A stretch of 64,000 bases of DNA from Talpa occidentalis (Eukaryota; Chordata; Mammalia; Eulipotyphla; Talpidae), in contig NW_023600993.1 of the NCBI RefSeq assembly GCF_014898055.3, forward strand, positions 21,339,048-21,403,047, given 5' to 3'. Every line of letters starts with the position of its first letter. Position 1 is the stretch's first letter. Made by a program: the position numbers and the translations under genes. The notes under the pieces were generated by a model. That model did not search any database, was not told the origin of the DNA, and was given only the letters and a program-made list of their open reading frames with translations. This document shows, one piece after another, positions 45,467-57,578 of this stretch.

Positions 45467-45724
45467 TATACATTCATACAAGCACTGGGTACAGTCAGAA
45501 GCACAGGAGGGTGAGAGAATTCACCAGAGCCAGAGCGGGGAGCAGAGCAGGCAGAAGGACTGAAGTACACTGCTGAGGGGAGCAGCGGGCGGCAGGAGAG
45601 GTCTGCGCGCCATGTGGGACCCTCCGCTGGTGGCCCGGGAGCAACCGGGGATCGAACCTGCGCTGCAGAGGCTGCGGGCAGCTTCCCAACCCAGCGCTTA
45701 ACCGCTGCGCCACCGGGGAGGCCC
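45429..45724 (-). mobile_element. tRNA-derived SINE, type A, with (GATT)n tail
   Basis: Perfect 16-bp duplication atcattgttcattttt at 45413-45428 and 45725-45740. The tail is seven gatt units, an expanded variant. CpG-rich body and head (aaccgctgcgccaccgggg) suggest a recent insertion. Confidence 0.97.
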
Positions 45725-45740
45725 ATCATTGTTCATTTTT

Positions 45741-46030
45741 AAACAATGTTTGCATTTCCCCCCAAAAATCGGATGGCTTCACTTATAGGAGGCATATAGG
45801 GGAACCAAATAAGACATCAAGGGAAAAAATAATAACAATACAAAATTCATCAAAACAAAACAAAAACAGGCAATTATAAACTAGAGACATCCTGCAGGGG
45901 AGGAGGAGGGAGAGGGATCAAAGGGAGCGAGGGAAGAGCACAGGGGACTGTGGTGATGGAGCACGGGTGCATTGGGGAAGGAAATTCTATGGGGACCTCA
46001 CTTGTATAACTTTTAGAAAACCTCTGTCAG
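45741..46030 (+). mobile_element. Probable L1 3' UTR fragment
   Basis: ggcttcacttataggaggca, then caaaacaaaacaaaaacagg, caattataaactagagacat and a G/A-rich tract resemble the L1 ORF2-end/3' UTR series seen in antisense at about 8370-8470. Diverged. Confidence 0.5.
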
Positions 46031-47428
46031 GCATCAGGTGGTGACAAAGTTCAGACTTGTCCTGTGATTACTATTGTCAGGTGCTCTATCCCCTTCCCTT
46101 ACCCCAGGCCACTACTTCCTGCCTCTGGCTACCTTGAAAAGCCATCACAGAGCCCAGGGCTAGTATTGCTTTGATTAGGTCCAGTACTGTGGAGGAGGAA
46201 TTCCTAAAGAAATTAAGATCCAGAGTCTTTTTCAAGTCCTTTGTCTCCTGGAGGAGTCAGTAACTTAGTACTAAGTCTGAGGGAGGGAGGCAGTACACCC
46301 TGGAGAATGAAGCCCAGCACAAGGAGCACCCCCTTCTTTCCTGTGCCTCAACTTCACCAGTGAAACTCCCCAGCAAAACACACCTGAGCCTTTGGGATCC
46401 CAGCTGTTATTCAGTATCCTTTCATCTTGTCAAGAAATTCTCGTAGTACTAGCAGCAGAAATGGCTCACTAAATATTTGTAGAATGGATTCTGGATAGAA
46501 CTTTGAATTCCTTTAAAATATATAGCAAAAGAAAGCACGTCTGAACTTGGATACTTGAGCATTAGTTTTAAAATCATGACGCATAACACTGCTTTAGATT
46601 CTGACTATGATCAAGAGGTCACACTGGCACAGGTCAGAGTCACTGGTACAGCATCAAGTGGATCAGAAAGAGGCCAGTGTAAGGGTGCGAATCAAAGCAG
46701 AGGTTCCAAGGACGAGCCAGGTGAGGCGTGCAGAACAGGTGTTGGAAGCAAGGAAAGGCTTTGCAGGCATGAAACAAAAGCTATTCTTTGCTTGGTTGCC
46801 TTCATTTTCCTCCTGATGTATTGAAGCAGATTTCCAGCTGGGTTCTGAAGTCTTGAGGTTCTAGGGAGAGCTAAGCAGCTCTCTCTCTAACCCCCTGTGT
46901 GTGTGTGTGTTTGAGAAAGCTGGACTTGCCTCACATTTCTAGTGAGAGATGCTTGTGCACATTTCCTCACAAATCTTGGTTCCAAGAGCTCACACTAGTG
47001 GCTTTAAATTAACTATAACTTTAAATTAGCCAGAAATCACCAAAGACTTCAAGTCATAGCTGTCCCCTCTACAAAACACCTCTTTGTAAACCTTCTGCCA
47101 GCACACCATGCATAGTTTCAGGCTCTCTGTCCATAAACAATTACATTTAATAACTAACAGACCCTTGGCACATGAATTACCTGTTTTCTTCTTTATTGTT
47201 ACAGTTTTGCAAGTATTTAATGTCAAATGTCTGTCATCAGTTTGCTTACATTTAATTAGCAACCCTAAGAGACAATAAAGCAAGAGAACTTCCATCTAGG
47301 AACTTACAAACTCAAGATGAATGTCAAAGAACTAAAAAGATTCATGCTACCTCCTCAAAAGTTATAAAGCAATTATAATTTTTTTTCTTTACTGGTTTCA
47401 TGTGAGTTTTTATTTAGCTCAGTGCTAC
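46031..47428. other. Non-coding sequence, unassigned
   Basis: No gene seen. An 89-codon ORF at 46555-46824 has no recognisable motif. Short (GT)n at 46894-46912. Confidence 0.4.
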
Positions 47429-47585
47429 TCAAACTTTAATGTACATTCAGATCATCTAGGGATCTTGTTAAATGCAGATTCTGATTCTGTTAGCTCAGAA
47501 CGGGTCTGAGATTCTGTATTTCTAGCAAGCAAGGTGGCGCTGCTGCTGCTCCTCATCAATGCACCATATTTTGACTAGCAAAGAT
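47429..47585. repeat. MER5A-type hAT element relic
   Basis: gctactcaaactttaatgta, cagatcatctagggatcttg, ttaaatgcagattctgattc, agattctgtatttctagcaa. Confidence 0.75.
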
Positions 47586-49977
47586 TTATCTGTTTGTGGC
47601 AATTAGATAAAAGTCAATAAACAAAAAGTCAAATAAATGTATTTAAAAAAAAATCTAGCTTCTAAACTAGACTCTGCATGGGAGGAGAAATTGTATTTTA
47701 TCTTTGAATTGAGGATCTTTGGATCCGGACTATTGCACTTTTCTTTTCTTTTTCTTTTTCTTTTTTTTTTTTTTTTTTGGCAGATGTTTGTTGAGTTCAC
47801 ACAATACAGTAAAAGACCAAATGAGCTGGAAACATTAGAGATCCCAATTATACAATTCACTGACTACCCAGAAGCCTGAACAATGAAAAGCATTCTGCGT
47901 GCTTTACTCATTTAACTTCATTTAAACCCTTTTTGGCATCCTAGTTGCATTAATGTGATAACTCTTGTGTAGCAATTAACAAACTGTGGCGATTGTGAAC
48001 ATTTCTGGAATTTGTCATTTTGAATGGGAGCAGGCTCTGGGCATCTCATTTGCTCATTTTGAGGCTTGATCTGACTTTGCAAAGGACTTGTAATTTTTTT
48101 CCCCCATTTTTCCTTTGCCAAAGGAATCAAAAGTTGAACAAGTGAGTTATGGTTGTCTCTTTCCACCAGGCATTTAGTTTGGGAAGTCATCTCTAATGGA
48201 TGACTTCAAACAGTTTCTTCTCTGTTGCTCTCTTTGTTAAGCTCATTAAGTCTTCCAGAAGATAATCCCATACAAATGCTCATCGAACACTTCCACAAAG
48301 GTCACAGAAGCTGAGTGTTCTTCATGGCCCTAAGCCTTGTAAGCCCAAACATATTGAAAGGCAAATGGCTAGTGTGTTCTGTATAGCAGCATAGCCAGGA
48401 CTAACAATGCTGGGTATTGTGTCTACTCCAGTGCTTAAGAATTAACTGTGTGGCTGGAAGAAGGCTTCAGGAAAGGGAAAAAGCTTCTTTTCCAAGCTTG
48501 GAGGGCAGAGAATGTATTACCCACAACAGTCACTGATGCTTTCTCAGTACTGAAATGGGACATTGTTTTCCTAATAGCCCAACTCGTGTTTAGAAGTCTG
48601 GTTTAAAGGAACGTTCTTATCACCTTCAGGCATTGGAAAATGCTCATAGCTTTATTATTTCCCATCTGAGAGACAGCAGGGAATGAACTTCTTTCTTTGA
48701 TATAAATATATAATATCAAAGATTAAGGCTTTCCTGTTATAGAAAACCAAATGAAGGTAGATTCTAATTATCTGGCTGAATGTGTCATGTGGACCTAGAT
48801 CATACATACAAAAGTAATTTGGTCTTATGTTGCAAATGTGTTGGTTTGATTCTCTAATCAAGTACCCTTTTAGCATAGAAAAATAGCAGTCTGTATCCCA
48901 AACTCTGTGATATGTTTAATCACTCATAGCTAGCATTTCCTGTTTACTATCTTACTATTTTTCAATAAGATATGTTAAAACCATTCAGTGAGCTTAATTT
49001 TACATTATTCTTGGTGAGATAAATTATTGAATCTATGTATAATCAGAAGAATTCTCAGCAAAATATATTTTCTAAAGCACGTAGGAGACAATTCACAAAA
49101 AAAGTTCCCGAAAGAATCATAATGAAAAAAGGAATTTAGGGTGGAAGGGAGAAAGAGAGAAAGCAAAGAAGAAAGGGGGATGAGAAGAAAGAAAATATAT
49201 ATTGTGCTGTGTCCAATATGAAATGGATTTTTAAAGCTTTCAAGTGAAGTCTGGATTCTTAGTCTTGTGTTATAGTAATCATTGTGACTTCATTGATACT
49301 TTCCAGAGATAAAGTTCAGTTTTATTATTTAGTGAGTGACCAGCCCCATAGCAATTATATATTAAATATATGCAAATATCACATGCATACATTTCATATT
49401 CAGTCTGGTGAAAAAATTAATGATAACGTGTAAAGTTTTTAGGAACTTAGGGTTGATATTTTATTGTAGAGAAATTATTAAGGATTGTCCAGTTCTGAAC
49501 CAAATTCTTGTTTGTACAGCAAGGACATCATTATCCCAGGCATCACTAGTAATTCTTAGGACAGATTTCATCTCAGTAACTTCTTTTGTAATACTTTTGT
49601 TCATCAAGAATCACATTGCTACCTTAATGGAAAAAAAAAAAAAAAAACTAAAATCATTGCACATAAAGTAAGCATAGATGAAAAGAAGTATACTTGTTTT
49701 GACATTAAACAATGTCCCATAGGAAAATTATTGGCTGGTAGAGAAGTCAGAGTGATAAAGATCGATATCTAAGTGTGGCTTGAACACTGACACTGCCTAC
49801 GTTAGGCTGTATGCTTTAAGTGCTAAAAGGCTCTTCCTGCTTCCTAGGCCACTGAAAATATAGCAAGAAGTGTTTGTTCATTAGTCTAGGTACTGTTTGT
49901 GGCACAGTTTATAAATACAACTTTATCATGACTGGAGATTTCCGATTATGTGCTTTGATTGAGTGCTAATTGTGAGT
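47586..49977. other. Non-coding sequence, unassigned
   Basis: No SINE or L1 in about 2.4 kb. It includes a T-rich tract at 47739-47779, a purine-rich tract at 49138-49198 and an A-run at 49629-49647. The 47900-48400 part is repeat-free and compositionally complex. Confidence 0.4.
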
Positions 49978-49990
49978 CCTTTTAATCACT

Positions 49991-50245
49991 TTCCAAGATT
50001 TATTTTTATTTACTAATGCATATAAGAACTGGGGTGGAGGACAGAGGTTCAGGGGGAGAGAGGATTCACCAGAGACAGAGTGGGGAGCTGGCCAGGCAGA
50101 TCTACTGAAATATACTGCTGAGGGGAGCAACTATTGAGACAGAGAGGTCTGCTGTGCCATGTGGGTCAGTTCCCTGGCTGGAGATCAAACTCACGCTGCA
50201 GTGGCTGGCAATTGTTTGATAGCACTGAGATTTTAACTCCTGTGC
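49991..50245 (-). mobile_element. tRNA-derived SINE, type B, head-truncated
   Basis: Duplication ccttttaatcact (49978-49990) versus ccttttaaccact (50246-50258). The copy stops at 'aactcctgtgc' and lacks the first bases of the tRNA-like head, so the A-box is incomplete. Confidence 0.92.
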
Positions 50246-50258
50246 CCTTTTAACCACT

Positions 50259-51559
50259 GGATATTGTGTCTACTCAATGCTTGTCTTGATCTGATACTTA
50301 TCACCTGTCTAGCAAGCTAAGTTCTTTTTTACTTTATTATTATTTTTTACTTTATTATTTCCCCAATGAGCAAGGCAATGACAATGAAATTTATTTATCA
50401 TTAAGCTTACCAAAATGAAAAGACCTTTCTTGTCAGGTCTTACCGGTAAGACCTTGTGACAATTTTGGGTGTGTGCTGGCATCATCTCTGTTATAAAATC
50501 TCTAGAAGTCACAATTAACCATCAGAATTCAGATATTTTTGCATGAGTTCTTTCAGACTTAGTGGTTAAAAAAACTCAGTTTTTATCTCTCATTACCCAC
50601 ATCTTCAAAGAATACAAACTAGGCTATTGACCTTTGTTTCCTTAACCAAAAGAAAGTGGCAACCTTGAATTCTCAGTTCTGATTCAGAAAGAGTTTTACA
50701 TTAGCTTGTGTCTGTCTGTCTGATCTAACAAAAAAGAACAAATAACTTTAGTCCCCCAAATCATCCATGCCCATCTTTACAGACAAAGGGTATTTCAAAA
50801 ATGAGTACTTAGTTTTAGAGTAATATTGGATTTATAGAAAGGGGGTAAAGCTTTCCTATGCTTCTCTATAGTCATGAGATTGAATATAAATAATTTACAA
50901 AGTAGATGTCCTACTGGCAATATGTTTCTAAGGTTCAAAGAACAATAGAGTAACAGAACATCTATTGTCATCCACCCAGTATATTAAGACAACCCAGGTT
51001 TTGTGTTTCCTAATCCCCAATCTAGCAACAAAAGGTGATCCAGTTGTCTCATTCCTCTCCTGGATTGCAAAAGAGATCATCAACACCATGTGAGTTCAAG
51101 ATCCTTTTGTAGTCTCCTTGGTGATATGCCATGGCAGAAGAATACCCGTTTCATTCATGGATCTGAGACTTCTGCCATGCAGGACAGCTGGGCGATTCCA
51201 ACAGAAGGATCCTGCCATCACTGATGCCTAGCCCAGGAATCCTCTTCTCCATGAACTGCGAAAATAACTTCCCCAAGCTAGAGACACAGGCCAGTCAGGT
51301 GGTAGGGTAGTGGAGAACATGCCATAACAAGTACTGGAAGTCATTCTGAGTCCTCTTTAGGATTCTGAGTCCTCTTTAGTCATTCTGAGTCCTATTGTTA
51401 CACCTAGAAATGTCAGGTAGACTGCAACCACTGGGAGGGCTCCCGCCATAAATGCTTATCCTGAATATGTTCTGCATGCCCATTTACCACCTGTGGGCAC
51501 CAGGATTCCTGGCCTGAAGAAGTTCTATCCCTTGAAGATACATCATCAAGGGTCTTTTG
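50259..51559. other. Non-coding sequence, right part possibly HAL1 5' region
   Basis: No gene. 51000-51559 (gcaaaagagatcatcaacac onward) may be the 5' part of the HAL1 copy that follows, but I am not sure. It includes the minirepeat at 51343. Confidence 0.35.
51343..51393. repeat. Minirepeat attctgagtcct x3
   Basis: Three exact 12-bp copies begin at 51343, 51362 and 51382. The unit is about 19-20 bp (with ctttag/gtca spacers). Confidence 0.85.
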
Positions 51560-53065
51560 GTGCCATTGCAAGAGCCATTCAGACTCAGGATATCATAATG
51601 ACTAAGAAAATAAAATTGTTACTCGATTCACAGCATACAGAAATGGACTAGCAAATACATGCTAAGCCTAAACAGAGTGACTCTATGTAAAAATAAAAGA
51701 TTTAAATTTATATTAGCCCAAATATTCAGGATATCATAGAAAGCAGCCCAACTTATAGTGTTATCAACATAAATGAGAAAAGACCTTCTACTGATTACAA
51801 AACCAAGATGAATCAGATGTTGGATTTAAAAGCAAGGATTTAAAAGCAGCCATCACAAAATGCTTCAGCTGGGAATTACAAATGTTTTTGAAATAAATGT
51901 CAGAAAAGATCACGGTAGGAAATAGAAGTTTTGTTTATTTTTACAAAAATAACCAGATGGAAATTTAAAAACTAGAAAGTGTAATGACAGAGATTAAAAT
52001 CTCAAAAAGAATGGGCTCACTAGCAGAGTGGAGATGACAAAGGAGTAAGTGAACTTGAAACCAAATCAATACAATTTATTCAATCTTAACAGTAGAGAGA
52101 GGTGGACTGAAAAAATAATAATAGAGCTTCAGGGACCCGTGAAATAGTAAAACATACCCAACATTCATATTGATGATTGAGAAGGAGAAGAGAAAGGAAG
52201 TGGGGCTGAAAGACTATATGGTGAAATGATGGCTGAAAACTTCCCTGACTTGATAAGAGACATGACATAAGCCCACAGAATAATGAAGACAAGCAAAATC
52301 ATCCTAGAGAAATCTGTGACAAGACGGATGACCATTAGACTTAAAGGGAAAAAAGTTTTGAAAGCAGTCAAAGTTTTGAAAGAAACAGTCAACTACCTTT
52401 AGGGAAACACCATTTAAACAATACCAGTTTCCTTATTTGCCACTATGGTGAGCAGAAGAACTTGGCGCCTTGTTTAAGTGCTGAACACAAAGAATTCTAT
52501 CACCATTGAAACTATCCTTCAGGAACACAGTGGGAGGGTTGCAACCTGCTCAAATGGAGGGAAGTTAAAAGAATTATTCATCAGCAGACCTAACTTTGTA
52601 GATGTCTGAAGAAGTTTCTCAGAAAGGAAATGATAACATAAGATTTGGAGCATTAGCATGGAAGAAAGAATAATGAAAGTAATAGAGGCATAGGTAAATT
52701 CAGAAGATTATTGTTTTTCTCTTCCATGAGTTTTCTAAATCATATCTGATTATTGAAGAAAAACTATGGTATCAGTTGTTGAAGACTATACTATTTAAAA
52801 GTGGTAGTGTATGTTGATACCAGGCAATTATTACATATATAAACATATGTATATATATATATATACGTATACATCTGTAGATTCCTGTGAAAACCACTAA
52901 GAAAATCATGCAAATTATACTACAAAACTCAATAAATATGAAAGCAAAAAATGTTCAAGAAAATCATAGGAAAGCAAAATGAGTGAAAAAATATAATCCA
53001 AAGGTTATGTGTATGTCTCTTTTTCTATAAGATTCTTGAAATGGTAAAATTATAGTGATGGACAA
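51560..53065 (+). mobile_element. HAL1 (half-LINE) copy with decayed ORF1
   Basis: A-rich plus strand with HAL1/L1 ORF1-type order: agaatgggctcactagcaga, gatgacaaaggagtaagtga, atggctgaaaacttccctga, ccttcaggaacacagtggga, cagcagacctaactttgtag, tgagttttctaaatcatatc. One frame reads MAENFPDLIRD, typical of the ORF1 RNA-binding protein. Frameshifts and stops make it a fossil. HAL1 elements carry ORF1 but no ORF2. Confidence 0.8.
52843..52872. repeat. (AT)n microsatellite
   Basis: tatgtatatatatatatata followed by cgtatac, inside the HAL1 3' part. Confidence 0.85.
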
Positions 53066-53512
53066 CAGAGGAGTAGTCTGGTGTTCAGAGTATCAGTGGG
53101 AAAGAGGCAGGTGTGCTTATAACACAAGGGAGTTTGAGTTGTGCTAGAAAAGGAATTTCTTTGTATTTCTCACAAATATATGTCAATGTGCAGTTATCTC
53201 AAAATTAAAAGCAGAATCTTTTTAAATGTAAAATGCAACCCTGATTCTTGAGAAAATGCTTCATGCAGAATTTAACTCTTAAAATAGTGAATGGATAGTT
53301 TTCTTGAGTACTAGACAAAGTAAGTTTTGCTGCACTTTATACATTAAGGGGTCATTTATATTATATCTAAATAAAACAAATTTATGCATTGTTCTGGATA
53401 GAGATATAAATAGTAAAAGTATGGAGATGTATGTATTAGTTTGATACATTTCAGATTGGTCTAATGCCTACCTTTAAGGAAAGAGGAGAATAGAAATAGA
53501 TGGCTATGATAA
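53066..53512. other. Non-coding AT-rich sequence
   Basis: No gene. Possibly the end of HAL1 plus unique sequence. Confidence 0.4.
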
Positions 53513-53809
53513 TTTTTTTTTATAGAGGCATGTTTAATTTATTTGTTTGTTTGTTTGTTTATACATGCACTGGGTACAGTCAGAAGCACGGGAGGGTGAG
53601 AGAATTCACCAGAGCCAGAGCGGGGAGCAGAGCAGGCAGAAGGACTGAAGTACACTGCTGAGGGGGGCAGTGGGCGGCAGGAGAGGTCTGCGCGCCATGT
53701 GGGACCCTCCTCCGGTGGCCGGGGAGCAGCCGGGGATCGAACCGGTGCTGCAGAGGCCGCGGGCAGCTCCGCAACCTAGTGCTCAACCGCTGTGCCACCG
53801 GCGACGCCC
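53513..53809 (-). mobile_element. tRNA-derived SINE, type A, with unusual 3' tail
   Basis: Tail shared with the copy at 16932: on the sense strand CAAA units, then ataaattaaacatgcctcta and an A-run. CpG-rich body (gtctgcgcgccatgtggga). It abuts a type B SINE on its right. Confidence 0.93.
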
Positions 53810-53822
53810 ATAAATATATTTT

Positions 53823-54085
53823 TTTAATATTTATTTATTTATGCATACAAGAACTAGGGTACAGGCCATTGATGGGGGGGTGGTGAGAGGTTTCACCAGA
53901 GACGGAGTGGGGAGCAGAACAGGCTGAAAGACTGAAATACACTGCTGAGGGGAGCCGCAGGCAAGTCAGGAGAGGTCTGCTGTGCCATGTGGGTTGCTCC
54001 CTGGCTGGGGATCGAACTCATGCTGCAGTGGCTGCAGATAGCTTCATAGGTTCTGTCTTAACCCTCTGCACCACCAGGGAGGCCC
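53823..54085 (-). mobile_element. tRNA-derived SINE, type B, next to type A copy
   Basis: Tail atatttatttatttatgc, body gggtacaggccattgatgg, head caccaccagggaggccc. Right flank ataaattcttaatt; the matching left copy is uncertain because of the type A insertion in or beside the tail. Confidence 0.92.
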
Positions 54086-54099
54086 ATAAATTCTTAATT

Positions 54100-56221
54100 G
54101 TATCTGTATTTTTTCTTTTACAAAAATTAAAAACTGAAGCAAATAATAGAATATATTTGTTCATGTAAAATGTATATATTTTTTCAGAAATACTTCAAGA
54201 TTATAAATGCTTTCAAGTGACACAAATGAACAAATTGGATAAATGATATAGTATTATGGTTATGTTAGCTAGACTATATAATTGAAACATTTTTATTTTT
54301 TTAGAGACATTACTTTAAAAAGAAATTTCATTTCTGCTACATGAAGTAATCACAATGAAAAAAAATATTTCAAGTAGAGCCACAAGAAGCACCTTAGGGT
54401 ATAACTTTTTTTTTTCTCTATTGTAATGTGATTAGATTAGTTAGAAGAAAATTAATTCTAAGGAAATGTGAAACTAACAAACTTGAATCAATCCCCCATT
54501 TATTGTGCACATTCAGCTTTCCAGCAGGATTTGAGGCTAGTTATAAATTGAACAAAACAACCCATAAAGTAGTACAATTCAGGATAAAAAGCAAACAAAT
54601 GTGTAAGGGAAACAAAGAGATTAAGTATAAGAAGCTCCACAAATCTCAAAAAAGTAATTACTTTTATTGAGTACTGTATTTGGACCTAAGTCTCTAGATG
54701 GCTAAGCTAAAAAGCTATTATATTGCAGTTTTTATTTGGTGCCAAATGAGATTAGATTACTGCATTGTTGGTACAATTTATCCTTGAAATTTAACTCATG
54801 TGGGGTTCAAGTATACAAATTAGTAGTTTTAGCCCAGAACATCCTCTCCTTTTTCTCTTCCCTAAATCATACTTTTAATGCTCTACTAATTCTGATAGGA
54901 AATTCAGTCTTAATCACTTGGGGACTTCCTTCCAAGAGATGAAAGATTTTACAAATCTTTTGGTCTCATGGGTGCTGGAAATTTGGGGAAAGAAAGTAGG
55001 TCTTTGTCAGTGGAGTTCAGCAGTTTTATCACAGAAGGCTTGTTTTTTAGAGCTTTAAAGTCCCTGTCATCTGTCACCTGCTTTAGTGATTCCAGAGAGC
55101 TCTCTCAGATTGCCCTCTCTCATTTCCTCCACCTCTGCCCTGTGGCCAAGGGCACACATAACTTGTCCCACTTTCCCCCACACTTACCTTCAAACTTCTC
55201 TGAGCTGAGCTGAGTTTCTGCCTCCACCAGTCTCCAGGTCTCCACATCGCCCTCTTCTGCAAAGTCGTTTCTCCCTCGATGGACTTTGGCGAGTCATCTT
55301 TTTGGAATGAGAGTGGAGAAAGGAAATTCTAGCACATTTTTCTCTATACAACTACAAATGTCATTTTCCAAACAAAAGAGTTAGAAGTGAAGAAACAATA
55401 CTGAGAAGCAATCTGTTTGACACCCTCCACAGCACAGATACAAGTGGTTAGAGTTCTTTAAAACAACAAAACAAAACAAAACAAAAAACAAAACGGTGGC
55501 CAGTTTTGCAGGGATCCAGGGACAAATGGATCACAGACCCACACACACAGCCTGGCGTGAAGGATTATTTGAGGGCGGTTGACGGGATTGATTTTCACTT
55601 GATGGCTCTGAAAAAATGTGAAAACAAAACTGTTTCTCTCTATGTGTAGGAGGAAAGGCAGACTAGGGAAGAAATATACTCATTGATGAGGTAATAAGAG
55701 ACTAAATTAATTTTAAATCTGAAGTGGATATATGAGAGTACTTTATAAGAAAAATGAGGACATTGGGTATTGACAGTTGGAAGGTGATAAAGAACAAGCT
55801 GGAAACTGGAGGGAAGAGGAAAATAGAAGCATAGGATTACAACCCTGATCTTCACCTTGAGGTAGGGTAAAACCAATCAATTGTAATTTGACTTCCTTGA
55901 ATAATGATACTTTTATTAGCAATTAGAAAATAGACACAACTCTCCAAGGCAAGTGTGATTCTAAGGATTGTTTGAGTGGAAATGGAGACAAAGTTGTACA
56001 TTTGCCTTTGTAGAAACTTATTCCTTTCTCCAGAAGATAACTGAGAGAAGCTGCAGCCCATGGAGAGGTAACTGCAAGCTAACTAATTTCATCAAAACTT
56101 ATTTTTTGCATGTTCATATATGGTCAAGCAAAAACAAACTTTTAAACAAAATTGTTGATCAGCCTGGTCTACAAATGGGGGTGGGGCAAATCCATTGGTG
56201 CATTTGCTATTGTCTGCAGAA
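54100..56221. other. Non-coding sequence, unassigned
   Basis: No gene or named repeat. A (CAAAA)n tract lies at 55460-55494. Confidence 0.4.
55460..55494. repeat. (CAAAA)n tract
   Basis: aaaacaacaaaacaaaacaa and following units; a simple A-rich pentanucleotide repeat. Confidence 0.85.
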
Positions 56222-56395
56222 GAGATCAGCAAAACTTTTCTGTATATGACCAGACAGTGAATATTTAAGACTTTTAGGCCACAGGGTCTCTGTTACAATG
56301 ACTGATTCTCCTGTTAGTAGTGTAGAGCAGCTGTAGATAATCCATAGACATATAGCTGTGGCTGTTTTCTAGCCAAATTTGACTGATAAAAACAA
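56222..56395 (+). repeat. hAT-like non-autonomous DNA transposon relic
   Basis: gatcagcaaaacttttctgt, ccagacagtgaatatttaa, gccacagggtctctgtt, ccatagacatatagctgtgg. This is the reverse-orientation relative of 38072-38245. Confidence 0.7.
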
Positions 56396-57562
56396 GCAAC
56401 TCTAAGATTATGCCTATGGGCCATAGTTTGTGGAATTAATATACCTTGAGACTGAGATACTGGCCCTTGATCTTGTTCTAAAAGCAGTTTTCTAAGGATT
56501 CTACGTAAAAGACAAAGACGCAAAGCTTGGGAAGTATAAATCACGGGTTGAATTAATGTTTATAAACAAGGATTGTCATCAATCTGTTTACCAGCATTTC
56601 TTCATTCAAGTACAATTCAAGTCCTTCATACTTTAGCTAACCAACCCTGAACTTTTAAAAACTATAGTACTTAAACTTAAAGCGCTTTTCAGCTATGTAC
56701 AGATCAATGCATTTTTAATAAATAGCACATGAAAAATAATTACTCTCATTTATTTCTAGTAGTTTTGTATACTCAAAATTTAAAATATATTTTACTCATT
56801 TTTCCTCTTTATTAAAAATGTTTAAATTCATTCAAAGACACAATTGAAATTGAATTGGGAAAGAGAAGAAGAAATTAAATAGTCTCAAAAGTAAAACTAA
56901 TTAAAAAATTCAATATAGAAGTGCTGAAATGCAGAATTGTCTGAGAGTCAAATTCTTAAATGATAAAAAATTTATTCATGCACATATACATTTCTTGGAA
57001 TAATTTGTTCAACTCCTGCCTTATAGGCTCTGTGATGGGCACTGCAGAGGGGATGAAGGATGAAATAAGTAAGAATTCTTTCCCTTGACAAGGAACACAG
57101 ACAAAATTACATTGCTAATAGGTGAAATTGATAGCTACAAAGCAGCATTTAGAAGAGTTAATTTCTCTTTATATAAATGCTGGACATTCAGCTATTGGTC
57201 TAGGAGAGTTTAGCCTAAAATAATTTAACCAGGCTTCATTTCTCAGGAAGTGGCTGAGCCCTGAACATCTTTTCTAATTTTAATGAAGCCTGTTGGTGAA
57301 AACCTTTTCCAATTTAAGTCATTCTACTTATTTTTAACTTCATCTATTTAATGCCAATAAAACTATCTCAGTTTTTTTTTTAATTGTATAAATCAAAGCC
57401 TTTTATGTAAGCTTAGTTATATGGTGGAAATTTCGAATGATACCATTTTAGGACAAAATTATGCAATATCAGTGCATTATTAGGTTCACATTAAAGTGTT
57501 TCCATTGTACAATCATGTCTGTAGAATGGATTAGTATCATAAAGTGAGGGTCTACTGTACTA
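56396..57562. other. AT-rich non-coding sequence
   Basis: No gene or named repeat. Confidence 0.4.
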
Positions 57563-57578
57563 TCTTCTTGTTTTTAGA

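Noticed and set aside
46555..46824. Two overlapping plus-strand ORFs with polar composition
   Set aside because: No domain, no conserved start context and no exon-like boundaries; probably chance.
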